A DNA stretch of 64,000 bases from Crossiella sp. CA-258035 (lineage in GTDB: Bacteria > Actinomycetota > Actinomycetes > Mycobacteriales > Pseudonocardiaceae): contig NZ_CP116413.1 of NCBI RefSeq assembly GCF_030064675.1, positions 3,442,001 to 3,506,000 on the forward strand. Reading direction: 5' to 3'. Numbering within the stretch: position 1 is the first letter of the stretch; each line of letters begins with the position of its first letter. The position numbers were made by a program, and so were the translations under genes. Below, piece after piece: positions 8,433 to 16,871 of the stretch. Below the pieces are notes generated by a model, which was given only the letters and a program-made list of their open reading frames with translations, was not told the DNA's origin and did not search any database.

Positions 8433-8912
8433 TCAGCCGCCGGTGCACAAGGCGTCGAGGCGCTCCAGGGTCTTGGTCATGCCGGGCAGCCAGACCTGGC
8501 CCTGGCCGACCTCGGCGCGGCGGTTCTCGGGCATGCCGGTGAGGTCGAAGATCTCGGTCACCACGGTGGCATCCGGGCCGTCGGGGCTCAGCTCGAAGAT
8601 CCACCGGTGGCCCCACGAGCTGCCCTGCTCCGGGTGGCCGTGACCGGCGACCGGAGCCCAGCCGATGCGCCGGTCCGGCTCGAAGACGACCACGTGGTTG
8701 TCCATCTCGTAGTCGCCGAGCTGCTTGAACCGCATCTTCATCGTGAAGACCTGCCCGGTGCCCGAGAGCGCCCCCTCGAACAGGGTCTCGCGGAGCATGC
8801 GGGAGGCGTCCATGTCCACGTGCCGTCGTGGTTCAGCCAGGACCCGGAAGATGTCGGCCGCCGGGGCGGCGATCCGTCGGGACACCGACACCTGCGTTGT
8901 TTCCTCGGTCAT
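8433..8912 (-). CDS. SRPBCC / polyketide-cyclase-like START-fold protein
   Basis: 159 residues in the helix-grip (START/Bet v1) fold. It begins VSVSRRIAAPAADIFRVLAEPRRH, the usual first strand and helix of the family, and has VVVFEPDRRIGWAP and WGHRWIFELSPDG in the central sheet. It ends with a long helix (LPGMTKTLERLDAL). ATG 8912 is chosen over an upstream in-frame ATG at 8942 because the homologous fold starts there. Proteins of this type bind small hydrophobic ligands or act as activator-like AHSA1 relatives. No substrate can be read from the sequence. It stands downstream of the damaged pentapeptide-repeat gene on the same strand. Confidence 0.82.
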   Translation of the reverse strand: MTEETTQVSVSRRIAAPAADIFRVLAEPRRHVDMDASRMLRETLFEGALSGTGQVFTMKMRFKQLGDYEMDNHVVVFEPDRRIGWAPVAGHGHPEQGSSWGHRWIFELSPDGPDATVVTEIFDLTGMPENRRAEVGQGQVWLPGMTKTLERLDALCTGG

Positions 8913-8953
8913 GATCTCGACCGTAGCGGCGGGGACCGACAATCAGGCCGTGC

Positions 8954-9850
8954 TCACCCCGTGGGCTGCGCCGGTTCCGTGACCAGCAGCCCCCCTCGTC
9001 CGCTGAGGCTTGCACGGCAAGACCGGCGGGCCAGGACCGGGTCATGTCCGCCGGCACGTCCAGCCGCAGGCGCACCCCGGTGAACGTGGCCTTTCCGGCG
9101 AATGTGCTCCCGTCAAAGCTGGCCACGTCACTGAAGATCGCCCGGCCGAACCTGGCCGTCGCGCCGACCACCACCCCGCTGAACGAGGCCAACTCGCGGA
9201 AGATCGCCCGACTGAACGTGGCGTTCCCGGCGAACTCGGTCCCGGTGAAGCTGGCCTCCCCGGTGAAGTCCGCCCGGTCGAACCGCGCGGTGCGCACGCG
9301 GCAGTCGGTCAGCGTGAAGTCGACGAGCGTGGCCGCGGTGAGGTCGAGGTCGATGTCCGGCCAGAACGCCTCGCCGGGGCTTCCCCTGCTCTTGCTCGGT
9401 CCCGTCCTCGGGCGGTGAGTAGGGCATCCGCAGGTAGGCGCACAGCACGTTGACGATGGTCTGCCGCTGACCGGGCGTGTTCTGCGCCAGCCGCTCCAGC
9501 GCGTACATCCCGCCGAGCCGCACCGCGGCGTTCTCCGACCCGAGCTGTTCCACCGCCTTGGTGTAGAGCTCGGTGACCCGCCGCTCGGCCGCATCCGCCT
9601 CGGTCGCCTCGGCCACCCGCTCCTGGTGCCGCATCGCGATCTCGGTCGTGCGCTGCCTGCGCGCGGCCAGCCACAGCGCGGCGGCCCCAGCGGTGCCGAC
9701 CACGATGGCGCCGGCGGTCTTGATCGCTTCCAGCCGGACCCGGTCGCCCTCGCCACCGCCGCCGAAGGCGAGCAGCAGGCCTGCCGCCGCGGCGGCCGCG
9801 ACCACGGTCAACCCGATCACGCACAGCAGGATGGCCCGCGTGGACAGCAC
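8954..9850 (-). pseudogene. Pentapeptide-repeat membrane protein with two apparent frameshifts
   Basis: From GTG 9850 the frame encodes two N-terminal transmembrane helices (residues ~5-30 and 46-62), then an amphipathic segment with YALERLAQNTPGQRQTIVN and CAYLRMPY. After about residue 155 that frame becomes Arg-rich nonsense, while the neighbouring frame gives GEAFWPDIDLDLTAATL and pentapeptide repeats (FDRADFTGEASFTGTEFAG). The switch matches one extra base in the G4 run at 9376-9379. A second switch at the C6 run 8990-8995 would give a normal ending, LLVTEPAQPTG and a stop at 8954. Both shifts sit in homopolymers, so base-call error is as likely as true decay. The family normally has membrane helices plus a right-handed quadrilateral beta-helix; its function is unknown. 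Confidence 0.75.
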
Positions 9851-9936
9851 CCGGTAGGCCGTGTTCCGCGCTCCATCCAGCCACTATCGCCGGGCACCCC
9901 GACCTGCCCGTATACCCGAGCGCCTAGGATGCGGGC

Positions 9937-10575
9937 GTGCACACGAACGACGCCCCTTCCGCGCTGGTCGACGACTTCGCCCTGCTCCTGCTCAACGAAC
10001 AGGGTCAGTTCGCCACCAGGCGCTCGGCCGATGGCCTGTTCGCGGTCGCCCTGTTGATCGAGCTGGCGCAGCTGGAGCGCCTGGAGCTCTTCGGCGAGGA
10101 CTTCCGGCTGTTCGTCACCGACAACTCCGAGACCGGGGTGGCGGCCCTGGACGAGGCGCTGGCGACGCTGGAGGAGAACCAGGGGTCGGTGCTCAAGGAG
10201 GCCATGGGCAAGCTCTCCATCGGGCAGCGGGACCGGGTGATGGGGCGGCTGGTGGCCGAGGGGGCGGTGACCGAGCACACCGAGCGGCGCAGGCTGTTCT
10301 TCACCAGCACCACCTGGCAGGTCAAGGACACCGCGCGGCGGGAGAAGATCCACGCCGACCTCAAGGCCGCGCTGTTCGGGGCCGAGGAGGTGGCCGAGCA
10401 GGACGAGGTGCTGATCTCGCTGCTGTCCGCGGCGGGGCTGGTGCAGCTGGTGGCCGGGCGCAGCAAGACCGCCAAGCGGATCGCGGGCGAGGTGGCCGAG
10501 CGGTACCCGGTGGCGGCCGAGGTGCTCCAGCAGGGTGTGCAGGGCGTGCCGGAGAGCATCATCCCGAACATCTGA
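9937..10575 (+). CDS. GPP34 / GOLPH3-like phosphoprotein family
   Basis: 212-residue protein of the GOLPH3/VPS74 (GPP34) family, which in eukaryotes binds phosphatidylinositol 4-phosphate on Golgi membranes and is widespread and uncharacterised in actinomycetes. Family marks are LVDDFALLLLNEQGQF at the start, GLFAVALLIELAQLERLEL, and the C-terminal helices with LISLLSAAGLVQLVAG. GTG 9937 is the only start that keeps the family N-terminus. It is divergent from the pentapeptide gene and followed 73 bases later by an MpaB-like gene. A peripheral membrane role is expected; the exact function in bacteria is unknown. Confidence 0.9.
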   Translation: MHTNDAPSALVDDFALLLLNEQGQFATRRSADGLFAVALLIELAQLERLELFGEDFRLFVTDNSETGVAALDEALATLEENQGSVLKEAMGKLSIGQRDRVMGRLVAEGAVTEHTERRRLFFTSTTWQVKDTARREKIHADLKAALFGAEEVAEQDEVLISLLSAAGLVQLVAGRSKTAKRIAGEVAERYPVAAEVLQQGVQGVPESIIPNI

Positions 10576-10648
10576 TCACTCGACCGGTGGGCGGTCACCG
10601 CTCGAATGGCGGCAGCGGCGGCGGGCCGGGCCGGGCGACGATCCACGC

Positions 10649-11770
10649 ATGGACCAGCGGTTTGTCGAGGAACTCAAGTACCAGGGCGATCCGCCGGCCG
10701 ACGCGGTGATCGCCGCGCTGGTGGCCGGGGGCGAGATCGGCCGGGTCAACTCGCTGCTGGCCGAGCTGCGCGCCAACGACGAGCCGATCCCGGAGCACCT
10801 GCCGCCGGTGGTGCGCGAGTTCCTGGTGGCCACCGACAACCCGCCGCCGTGGACCGACCTGGCCAGGGTCGCCCGGGCGCAGGAGTTCTTCCTCGACGAC
10901 GGCATGCACGTGGCCTCGGTGCTCTCCTTCGGCGCCATGGTCAACTGCTACGCCCAGCCCCGGCCGTCCAAGGTGCTCACCCTGACCCACCGGCTCAACC
11001 AGCCGCACCGCAGGCTGTCCGAGACCGCGCAGTTCGTGCTGAGCATGATGGCCCCGCACCCGTTCACCAGCGGCGGCTCGTTCGTGCCGGTGATCCAGAA
11101 GACCCGGCTGATCCACGCCGCGGTGCGCCACTTCATCTCGCGTTCGCCGGAATGGGACCACGAACGCGACGGGGTGCCGATCTGCCAGCAGGACCTGCTC
11201 GGCGCGCTGCTCATCTTCTCCGTGCAGGTGATCATCGGCATGCGCCGGATCGGCATCTCGGTCACCGAGCAGGAAGCTGAGGACTACTACCACGTGTGGC
11301 GGGTCGCCGGGCACCTGCTCGGCATCCGCACCGAGGCGATGCCGGCGACCCTGGCCGAGGCGGAGGCGCTCAACACCAGCCTGGTGGAGGCCAGCTACGG
11401 GCCGTCCGCGGAGGGCGCCGAGCTGACCGCCAACCTGCTGGCGCTGTACCGGAAACTCATGCCGGGCAAGGCTTTTGACGGCGTGGTGCCCGCGATGGTC
11501 CGGCAGGTGGTCAACCCCGAGGTCTCCGAATGGCTGGGGGTGCCCAAACAGCGCGGCTGGGGACGCCTGGTGGGCGCGGGGGTGCGGGTGATGCGGCGGC
11601 TGGAGCGGGCCGAGGACGAGAGCGAGCTGGCCAGGCGGGTGCTGGACCGGGCCGCGCGGCTGCTGCTCTCGGTCAACGTGCGGCAGCTGACCGACGGGCA
11701 GTCCACGGCGCTGACGATTCCCGAGGAGTTGCGCGAGAAGTGGACGGGGGAGCGAGGGGCCTCAGCCTGA
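10649..11770 (+). CDS. MpaB-like oxygenase family protein (DUF2236)
   Basis: 373 residues, all alpha-helical in character, of the family shared by rubber-oxygenase Lcp and fungal MpaB, which are b-type haem proteins. Segments typical of the family are FLDDGMHVASVLSFGAMV, the helix with LSETAQFVLSMM, and QKTRLIHAAVRHFI, whose Lys-Thr-Arg and His residues fall where haem contacts lie in Lcp. ATG 10649 (MDQRFVEEL) is taken as start; the open frame continues upstream through the GPP34 gene but is not homologous there. The substrate is unknown. The 3' end overlaps the convergent MarR gene by nine bases. Confidence 0.85.
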   Translation: MDQRFVEELKYQGDPPADAVIAALVAGGEIGRVNSLLAELRANDEPIPEHLPPVVREFLVATDNPPPWTDLARVARAQEFFLDDGMHVASVLSFGAMVNCYAQPRPSKVLTLTHRLNQPHRRLSETAQFVLSMMAPHPFTSGGSFVPVIQKTRLIHAAVRHFISRSPEWDHERDGVPICQQDLLGALLIFSVQVIIGMRRIGISVTEQEAEDYYHVWRVAGHLLGIRTEAMPATLAEAEALNTSLVEASYGPSAEGAELTANLLALYRKLMPGKAFDGVVPAMVRQVVNPEVSEWLGVPKQRGWGRLVGAGVRVMRRLERAEDESELARRVLDRAARLLLSVNVRQLTDGQSTALTIPEELREKWTGERGASA

Positions 11771-12208
11771 CCGGCTCGGCCGGTCCACCTGCTCGGCCAG
11801 GCGGCGCAGGTACTCCGCGAACCGCCGCCGGTCCGGCTCGGCCCAGTCCGCGGTCAGCTCGGCGAAGGCCTGCCGCTGCCAGTCCAGCGCGCCGGTCAGC
11901 AGCTCGCGGCCGGACTCGGTGAGCCTGGGCACCGTCCTTCGTCTGTCCACTTCGGACTCGACGCGTGCCAGGTAGCCCGCTGCGGTGGCGTCCCTGACCA
12001 ACCGGCTGGCTCCGGAGTGGTCCAGGCCCAGCCGGTGCGCGATCTCGCCGACGCTCGGCTCCGCGCCGGTGCTCTCCGCGCTGTGCACGGCTTCCAGGGT
12101 GTGCACGTGCTGCACCCGGCGTTGTTCGCCCGCGGCCAGCCCGGCCCAGCGCCGGGACCAGAACCGCACCAGCCGGAACAACGCCGGACCGCCGTCAGAG
12201 AGCGCCAT
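11762..12208 (-). CDS. MarR family transcriptional regulator
   Basis: 148-residue winged-helix regulator. The DNA-binding region reads VGEIAHRLGLDHSGASRLVRDATAAGYLARVES, followed by the wing with RRRTVPRLTESGRELL. Flanking helices supply the dimer interface. ATG 12208 is chosen; the frame is open upstream to 12244, but that would run through the likely operator. It diverges from the VOC protein gene 75 bases away, with two palindromic sites between them. Repression of both genes, relieved by a small phenolic or toxic ligand, is the standard MarR model and is inferred here. Confidence 0.9.
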   Translation of the reverse strand: MALSDGGPALFRLVRFWSRRWAGLAAGEQRRVQHVHTLEAVHSAESTGAEPSVGEIAHRLGLDHSGASRLVRDATAAGYLARVESEVDRRRTVPRLTESGRELLTGALDWQRQAFAELTADWAEPDRRRFAEYLRRLAEQVDRPSRSG

Positions 12209-12229
12209 ACCCAGCAGCTTGACACAAAC

Positions 12230-12265
12230 GCGTGCGAACCGCACTCTTATTGCGTGCGAAACGCA
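12230..12265. promoter_or_regulatory. Twin palindromic operators of the MarR/VOC divergent promoter
   Basis: Site 1 is GTGCGAACCGCAC (12232-12244), a palindrome with 5-base arms. Site 2 is TGCGTGCGAAACGCA (12251-12265), also with 5-base arms. The word GCGTGCGAA occurs at 12230 and again at 12252, exactly 22 bases apart, so both sites face the same side of the helix. The position between divergent MarR and VOC genes makes MarR the likely binder. Confidence 0.6.
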
Positions 12266-12282
12266 TGCATTTGGAGGGCTTC

Positions 12283-12651
12283 ATGACCATCACGCTCAAC
12301 CACCTGATCATCCCGGCCGCCGACCGCTGGGCCGGCGCCCGCTTCCTGGCCCGGCTCATCGGCGGCGAACCCGTTGCGGCAGGCCCGTTCGCGGCGCTGC
12401 GGGTCAACGACGACCTCACGGTGGACTTCGCCGACGACCAGCCGCTGGCCGCCGGGCACTACGCGTTCCTGGTCGACGACGCCCGCTTCGACGCGCTGCT
12501 GGCCGTGCTCGCCGCCGACCCGGACCTGGTCCACGGCTCCGGCCCGGAACACGGCTGGGACCGGCGCACCAACACCCTCGGCGGTGGCCGGGGGGTCTAC
12601 GTGCGCGACCCCGACGGCCATGCCTACGAGTTCTTCACCGCGGTGCCCTGA
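12283..12651 (+). CDS. VOC (glyoxalase/bleomycin-resistance fold) family protein
   Basis: 122 residues, one pair of beta-alpha-beta-beta-beta modules of the vicinal oxygen chelate superfamily. It opens TLNHLIIPAADRWAGARFLA, and ends GRGVYVRDPDGHAYEFFTA, where the His of DPDGHAYE and the final Glu are usual metal ligands. ATG 12283 follows GGAGGGCTTC. Members include glyoxalases, extradiol dioxygenases and antibiotic-binding proteins; the small single-domain form fits a dimer. Divergent placement next to MarR suggests inducible detoxification of a small organic compound. The stop lies two bases from the end of the convergent beta-helix gene. Confidence 0.85.
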   Translation: MTITLNHLIIPAADRWAGARFLARLIGGEPVAAGPFAALRVNDDLTVDFADDQPLAAGHYAFLVDDARFDALLAVLAADPDLVHGSGPEHGWDRRTNTLGGGRGVYVRDPDGHAYEFFTAVP

Positions 12652-12652
12652 C

Positions 12653-14611
12653 TCAGGACAGCCGCAGCTCCCGCCACACCGGGCTCGCGCCGCCGGTGAC
12701 GCACACCCAGGAGTGCACCGGGTTCGCCGCCGAGACCGCCGTGTTGACCCACACATCGCCGGGCGCGAACCCGCCACCGGTGGGCACGGCAGTGCCGAAA
12801 CCCTGTTGCTGCCAAGCATTCCCGGTCCGGGTCGCGGTGATCTCGGACTCCATCACCCGCACCCGGGAGCCGGTGCCGCCCGGCGCGTTGTTGGTGATCG
12901 GCACGCCGGCCCTGGGCACCGAGCCGTCCAGGGACCACTGGGTGTTCGCGCCCGCGATGTGCGCGTACTCGATGATCTCGCTCACCGGGAACGCCGGGTC
13001 GATGGCGATCACGTTGCCGGCGAGCACGAACCGCTGCCGGTCCGGGCCGGTGTGCTCGACCTGGAGGTAGCCGTTGACCCGGTTGCGGTGGTGCTCCGGG
13101 GCTGGGTTGGTGTGGAAGGTGTTGCCGGCGACCACGCAGTCGCCGAGCAGCTGCGCCGAGATCCGCAGCGCCTTGTTGTTGTAGGCGGGCTGGCGTCGCG
13201 TCGAGTTGGAGTGTCCACAGTCGACGAAGGTGTTGCCGTCGACCTGGAGCCCGCGCCACCGCCCGCCTTCGATGTAGAGCCCGGAGAACGCGCAGTCGTG
13301 CACCACGTTGCCGGTGATCCGCACGTTCTCGTACACCGCGTTCGCGGCGGTGGTCTTGTGGAAGGCGAAGGAGATCGCGCCGGCCCGCCGCTCCAGCTCG
13401 GTCAGGAACACGTAGTCCAGCGCCACGTACTCCAGCGGGTAGCGGATGGTGTTGCCCGCCACCAGCAGGTTGCGGAAACCGATGCTGGGCGCGCCCTCGT
13501 TGCCCTTCACCGCGAACACGCCGATGCCGCGCATGCCCTTCCCGGTGGCCACCCTGCCCTTGTACTCCTCCGCGCGCAGCGTGATGTGGTTGCCGGAGAC
13601 GGTCATGTCCTCAAAACCGACGGCGGTGGTGTGCGTGCCGTAGCGGTGCGACCAGATCAGGATGCCGTCCCTGCTGGTCTCGATCAGGTTGTCCTGGCAC
13701 AGGTGGCGGAAGGTGGTGCCGCCGTGCCGGGCGTTGCCGGTCAGGTTGACGCCGATCTGGAACTTCTCGATCAGGTTGCCCTGCACCAGGGTGTTCGAGG
13801 CGTGCGTCTCGATCGCGGTGCGCGGCGCCCGCTCCCAGGACGCGCCGTGGAACCTGTTGTGCCGCACGGTGAGCGAGGTGCAGGTGGCGTTGATGAAGGA
13901 GTGGTCGTCCTCGGGCGCGCCGGTGCGGTTGCTCGCTTCGGTCCACAGGCAGTCGTGCACCGCGACGCTGCCGGAGCCGGCCTCGCCGGGGAAGTACAGC
14001 GAGACCCGGGAGTCGGAGCGGTGGATGGTCAAGTGCCGCACGGTGATCCGGCCGAACCGCGGGGTGTAGGCGTAGGTGGAGACCGAGCTGACCAGCACCG
14101 GGGTCTTGCCCTCCGGCCCGGCCAGCACCGGCACCCGGTTGTGCTCGCTGTTGTGGTCGATGGCGAAGTCGGTGAAGCACACCAGGTCCGGGTCGACTGG
14201 ACCCTTGGCGAAGCCCAGCACCGACCCGTAGAGGTAGGGCTGGTCGCCGACCATGTCCGCGACCTTGAGCACCGAGGCCGGTCCGTCGCCGCGCACGATC
14301 AGGTTGCGGCAGGGCGGGATCCGCAGGATCGGGGCCTGCATCCAGACCCCGGGCACGGGCGCGACCAGGTAGATGCCGGCCGGGATGTGGAGCACGCAGT
14401 TGTCGGTGAGCTCGTCCAGCGCCTGCTGGATCAGCTCGGTGTTCTTGACCGGATCGCCGCCACCGGTCCGGCTGACCCCGATAGTGCCGAGGTCGATGAT
14501 CTTCGAGGGGGCCGGCGCCGCGGCCGCGATGCCTTGTCCGGTAAGGGCGCTGGCGGAGAGCGCGGCCAGGCCGGTGAGCGCGGCGCGGCGGGACGGGAGC
14601 CACTGGGTCAT
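12653..14611 (-). CDS. Tat-exported right-handed parallel beta-helix protein
   Basis: 652 residues. The N-terminus (TQWLPSRRAALTGLAALSAS) has the twin Arg of a Tat signal with a hydrophobic run and AAAAP cleavage zone near residue 33. The rest is a long succession of short beta turns: NTELIQQALDELTDNCVLHIPAG is the usual pectate-lyase-3-like opening, followed by many repeats of the NxIxGN/NTFxxC kind (NHITLRAEEY, VQGNLIEKFQIGVNL, VVAGNTFHTNPAP). ATG 14611 is picked because the signal peptide starts there. Polysaccharide lyase or glycoside hydrolase activity is usual for this fold, but no catalytic residues can be named. A FadR-type regulator gene lies 58 bases upstream on the same strand. Confidence 0.8.
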   Translation of the reverse strand: MTQWLPSRRAALTGLAALSASALTGQGIAAAAPAPSKIIDLGTIGVSRTGGGDPVKNTELIQQALDELTDNCVLHIPAGIYLVAPVPGVWMQAPILRIPPCRNLIVRGDGPASVLKVADMVGDQPYLYGSVLGFAKGPVDPDLVCFTDFAIDHNSEHNRVPVLAGPEGKTPVLVSSVSTYAYTPRFGRITVRHLTIHRSDSRVSLYFPGEAGSGSVAVHDCLWTEASNRTGAPEDDHSFINATCTSLTVRHNRFHGASWERAPRTAIETHASNTLVQGNLIEKFQIGVNLTGNARHGGTTFRHLCQDNLIETSRDGILIWSHRYGTHTTAVGFEDMTVSGNHITLRAEEYKGRVATGKGMRGIGVFAVKGNEGAPSIGFRNLLVAGNTIRYPLEYVALDYVFLTELERRAGAISFAFHKTTAANAVYENVRITGNVVHDCAFSGLYIEGGRWRGLQVDGNTFVDCGHSNSTRRQPAYNNKALRISAQLLGDCVVAGNTFHTNPAPEHHRNRVNGYLQVEHTGPDRQRFVLAGNVIAIDPAFPVSEIIEYAHIAGANTQWSLDGSVPRAGVPITNNAPGGTGSRVRVMESEITATRTGNAWQQQGFGTAVPTGGGFAPGDVWVNTAVSAANPVHSWVCVTGGASPVWRELRLS

Positions 14612-14669
14612 GCCGCGAGTCTGCCCGCGCCAGCACCGGATCCGGCTGACTTCGCTCCCTAACGGGCAG

Positions 14670-15374
14670 TCAATCGCGAGGTCGCTTGACGCGGTCCAGA
14701 TCCGCGCTCGACTTGTCCACCAGCGCGCGCATGGCCGCCTCGGCCGCCACCGGATCACCGGCGCGCACCGCCTCGTAGACCGCGCGGTGGCTGGGCACCG
14801 GATCGTCGGCCGGGTCCGCGCCGTGCACCAGGCGGTCCCGCGCGGCCAGGCCGATCGCGATCACCCGCTCGATCTGCACCAGGAAGTTGTTGTGCGTGGC
14901 CGACAACAGCGCCCGGTGGAAGGCCAGGTCGGCGGCCACCACCTCCTCGATGTCCGTGCCAGCGGCGGCCATCCGCTCCAGCGCGGCGGCCAGCGCCGCC
15001 ACCTCGATGCCGTTGGCCCGCCGCGCGGCCATCGCCGCGGCCGCCGGTTCCACCACCGCCCGCACCTCGGTCAGCTCGTCGAACAGGTCGGTGGCCGCGG
15101 TGGCCGAGGTCTGCCAGCGCATCACGTCGGTGTCCAGCATGTTCCACGAGCTGCGCGGCTGCACGAAGGTCCCGCGCTTCTGCCGCGCGTCGATCATCCC
15201 CTTGGCGGTGAGCACCTTCAGCGCCTCGCGCAGCGCGGTCAGGCTCACGTCCAGCTCGGCGCGCAACGCGGGCAGGTCCAGGGTCTCGCCCTCGGCCAGC
15301 TCGTTGGACAGGATGCGGCCGGCCAGCACCTCGACGGTCTGGCCGTGCACGCCGCGCGGGCGGTGCGTGGTCAT
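14670..15374 (-). CDS. GntR family regulator, FadR subfamily (FCD domain)
   Basis: 234-residue regulator. The N-terminal GntR winged helix covers residues ~8-72 (VEVLAGRILSNELAEGETLD, then LRAELDVSLTALREALKVLTAKGMI). The C-terminal all-helical FCD domain carries the metal/ligand site, with AADLAFHRALLSATHN and later PSHRAVYEAV supplying its His residues. ATG 15374. It precedes the beta-helix exoprotein gene by 58 bases and is probably its controller, sensing a sugar acid or similar carboxylate as FCD regulators do. That target is inferred from position. It could also act on the nearby aromatic catabolic genes. Confidence 0.9.
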   Translation of the reverse strand: MTTHRPRGVHGQTVEVLAGRILSNELAEGETLDLPALRAELDVSLTALREALKVLTAKGMIDARQKRGTFVQPRSSWNMLDTDVMRWQTSATAATDLFDELTEVRAVVEPAAAAMAARRANGIEVAALAAALERMAAAGTDIEEVVAADLAFHRALLSATHNNFLVQIERVIAIGLAARDRLVHGADPADDPVPSHRAVYEAVRAGDPVAAEAAMRALVDKSSADLDRVKRPRD

Positions 15375-15442
15375 GCGCGCACAGTAGTCGCCACCTCGGC
15401 CTCCAGTGGCTCGGTCCAGCAGGCCGCCGGCGCGGTGGGCAT

Positions 15443-15898
15443 TCAGTCCAACCCGACCAGCCTGAAGCACACCATCCCGTCCCGCGCGTCCCACGACTCG
15501 ACCTCGGTGAACCCCAGCCGCCGGTACAGCCCGATCGCCCCGGTCCGCCACCGCCACACCGACAGCCGCACCCCGGTCCCGGCGGCGGCCACCGCGGCCT
15601 CGGTCAGCTGCCGCGCCACCCCGCGTCCCCGCCAGGCCGGATCCACCCAGAGCCGCTTCAGCTCGGCGTCCGGGGTGAGCACCACACAACCCACCGGCTC
15701 CTCCGCGACGGCCAGCAGCACCAGGTCCGCGGCGAAGGCGGTGGCCGGGTCGAGGATCTCGCGGCGGTAGCGCTCGGGCAGGGCGGGGGCGTCCGGGACC
15801 GGGCTGCCCTTCTCCGCCTCGGTGGCCAGGTGGTAGCCGGTCAGCAGGCGGACCAGGGCCGGGAGCTGCGCCGGATCGGCGGGGGCCACGGTGATCAT
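15443..15898 (-). CDS. GNAT family N-acetyltransferase
   Basis: 151 residues. The acetyl-CoA-binding core is seen as LKRLWVDPAWRGRGVARQLTEAAV (motif A, with R/Q-x-x-G-x-A/R spacing), followed by VRLSVWRWRTGAIGLYRRLGFTEVE (motif B). The N-terminal half holds the acceptor-binding segments. ATG 15898 (MITVAPADP). The acceptor cannot be predicted: amino acids, small amines or protein N-termini are all used by close relatives. It stands 68 bases upstream of the GntR gene on the same strand; shared transcription is possible but there is no overlap. Confidence 0.88.
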   Translation of the reverse strand: MITVAPADPAQLPALVRLLTGYHLATEAEKGSPVPDAPALPERYRREILDPATAFAADLVLLAVAEEPVGCVVLTPDAELKRLWVDPAWRGRGVARQLTEAAVAAAGTGVRLSVWRWRTGAIGLYRRLGFTEVESWDARDGMVCFRLVGLD

Positions 15899-16027
15899 GC
15901 GGCCATTCCACTCCGGCCCAGCGCGCCGCCACCCGGTGCTGTGACCCAGCCCACAGCGTGTCGCCGATGAGTTCGGTGTCCGGCGCTCGTCCATGCTGGT
16001 GAAGGCGTCAACCAAGGAGAGAAGACC

Positions 16028-16777
16028 ATGACCACCACCGGCTACGCCCCGCTGTCCGACCTGGCCGTCTACTACGAGGTGCGCGGCGAGGGCCGCCCGC
16101 TGGTGCTGCTGCACGGCGGTGCCCTGACCATCGACCTGTGCTTCGGCCCGCTGCTGGGCGCGCTGGCCGAAGAACGCCAGGTGATCGCCATCGAGCTGCA
16201 GGGCCACGGCCACACCGCCGACCGCGACCGGCCCGGCACCATCGCCGAGTTCGCCGCCGACGTGGTGGGCGTGCTGGACCACCTGGGCGTCGAGCAGGCG
16301 GACCTGTTCGGCTTCAGCCTGGGCGGACTGGTCGCGGTGCAGGTCGCGCTGGCCCACCCCGCGCGGGCCGGGCGGGTGGTCGCGGCGGCCACCCACTTCC
16401 ACCCGGACGGGTACAAGCCGGAGATCACCGACCCGGCCCAGACCTCGGACCTGCTGCCCACCGAAGCCGACTTCGCCGCGATGGTGCAGGCCTACCGCGC
16501 GGTCGCGCCGGACCCGGACCACTTCGACAAGTTCATGGCCAACCTCCAGGTCACCGTGCACGGCTGGACCGGGTGGACGCCGGCGCAGCTCAGCTCGATC
16601 ACCGCGGAGACGCTGCTCATCCTGGGGGACAGGGACTTCATCAAGCTCTCGCACGCGGTGGAGTTCCACGACCACCTGGCCCAGGCGCACCTGGCGGTGC
16701 TGCCGCAGACCACGCACATGGACGTCATCCGCCGGACGGACCTGCTGCTGCCGATGATCGACCGGTTCCTGGGCTGA
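16028..16777 (+). CDS. Alpha/beta hydrolase
   Basis: 249-residue soluble hydrolase. The oxyanion-hole segment is LVLLHGGAL (residues ~26-34) and the nucleophile elbow is GFSLGG with the catalytic Ser near residue 98. The acid is probably Asp in LILGDRDF, and the catalytic His is in TTHMDVI near the end. ATG 16028 is preceded by AAGGAGAGAAG. Length and motifs fit esterases, haloperoxidase-like enzymes and meta-cleavage-product hydrolases. The aromatic catabolic genes start ~100 bases downstream on the other strand, so a role in that pathway is possible but not shown. Confidence 0.87.
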   Translation: MTTTGYAPLSDLAVYYEVRGEGRPLVLLHGGALTIDLCFGPLLGALAEERQVIAIELQGHGHTADRDRPGTIAEFAADVVGVLDHLGVEQADLFGFSLGGLVAVQVALAHPARAGRVVAAATHFHPDGYKPEITDPAQTSDLLPTEADFAAMVQAYRAVAPDPDHFDKFMANLQVTVHGWTGWTPAQLSSITAETLLILGDRDFIKLSHAVEFHDHLAQAHLAVLPQTTHMDVIRRTDLLLPMIDRFLG

Positions 16778-16871
16778 GCGGAGTCGGCCGCACGCCGAAC
16801 TTCTCGCTCATGAACCGCCAGAACAGCGGCACGGTCTCCGCAGGCTGGCAGTGGATCCGGTCGTCGTGGAC

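Noticed and set aside
9370-9390. Programmed ribosomal frameshift in the pentapeptide gene
   Set aside because: No slippery heptamer with stimulatory structure is evident, and a second, opposite shift near 8990 makes indels or base-call errors a simpler explanation.
12374-14662. 762-codon open frame on the plus strand over the beta-helix gene
   Set aside because: It is Val/Gly/Arg/His-rich without motifs and mirrors the real minus-strand gene, which has a signal peptide and family repeats. High GC content creates such long antisense frames.
16796-16865. Short minus-strand coding-like stretch (AETVPLFWRFMSEKFG) beyond the end of hpaG
   Set aside because: About 25 codons with plausible composition, but no start, no extension and no recognisable family; too short to call a gene remnant.
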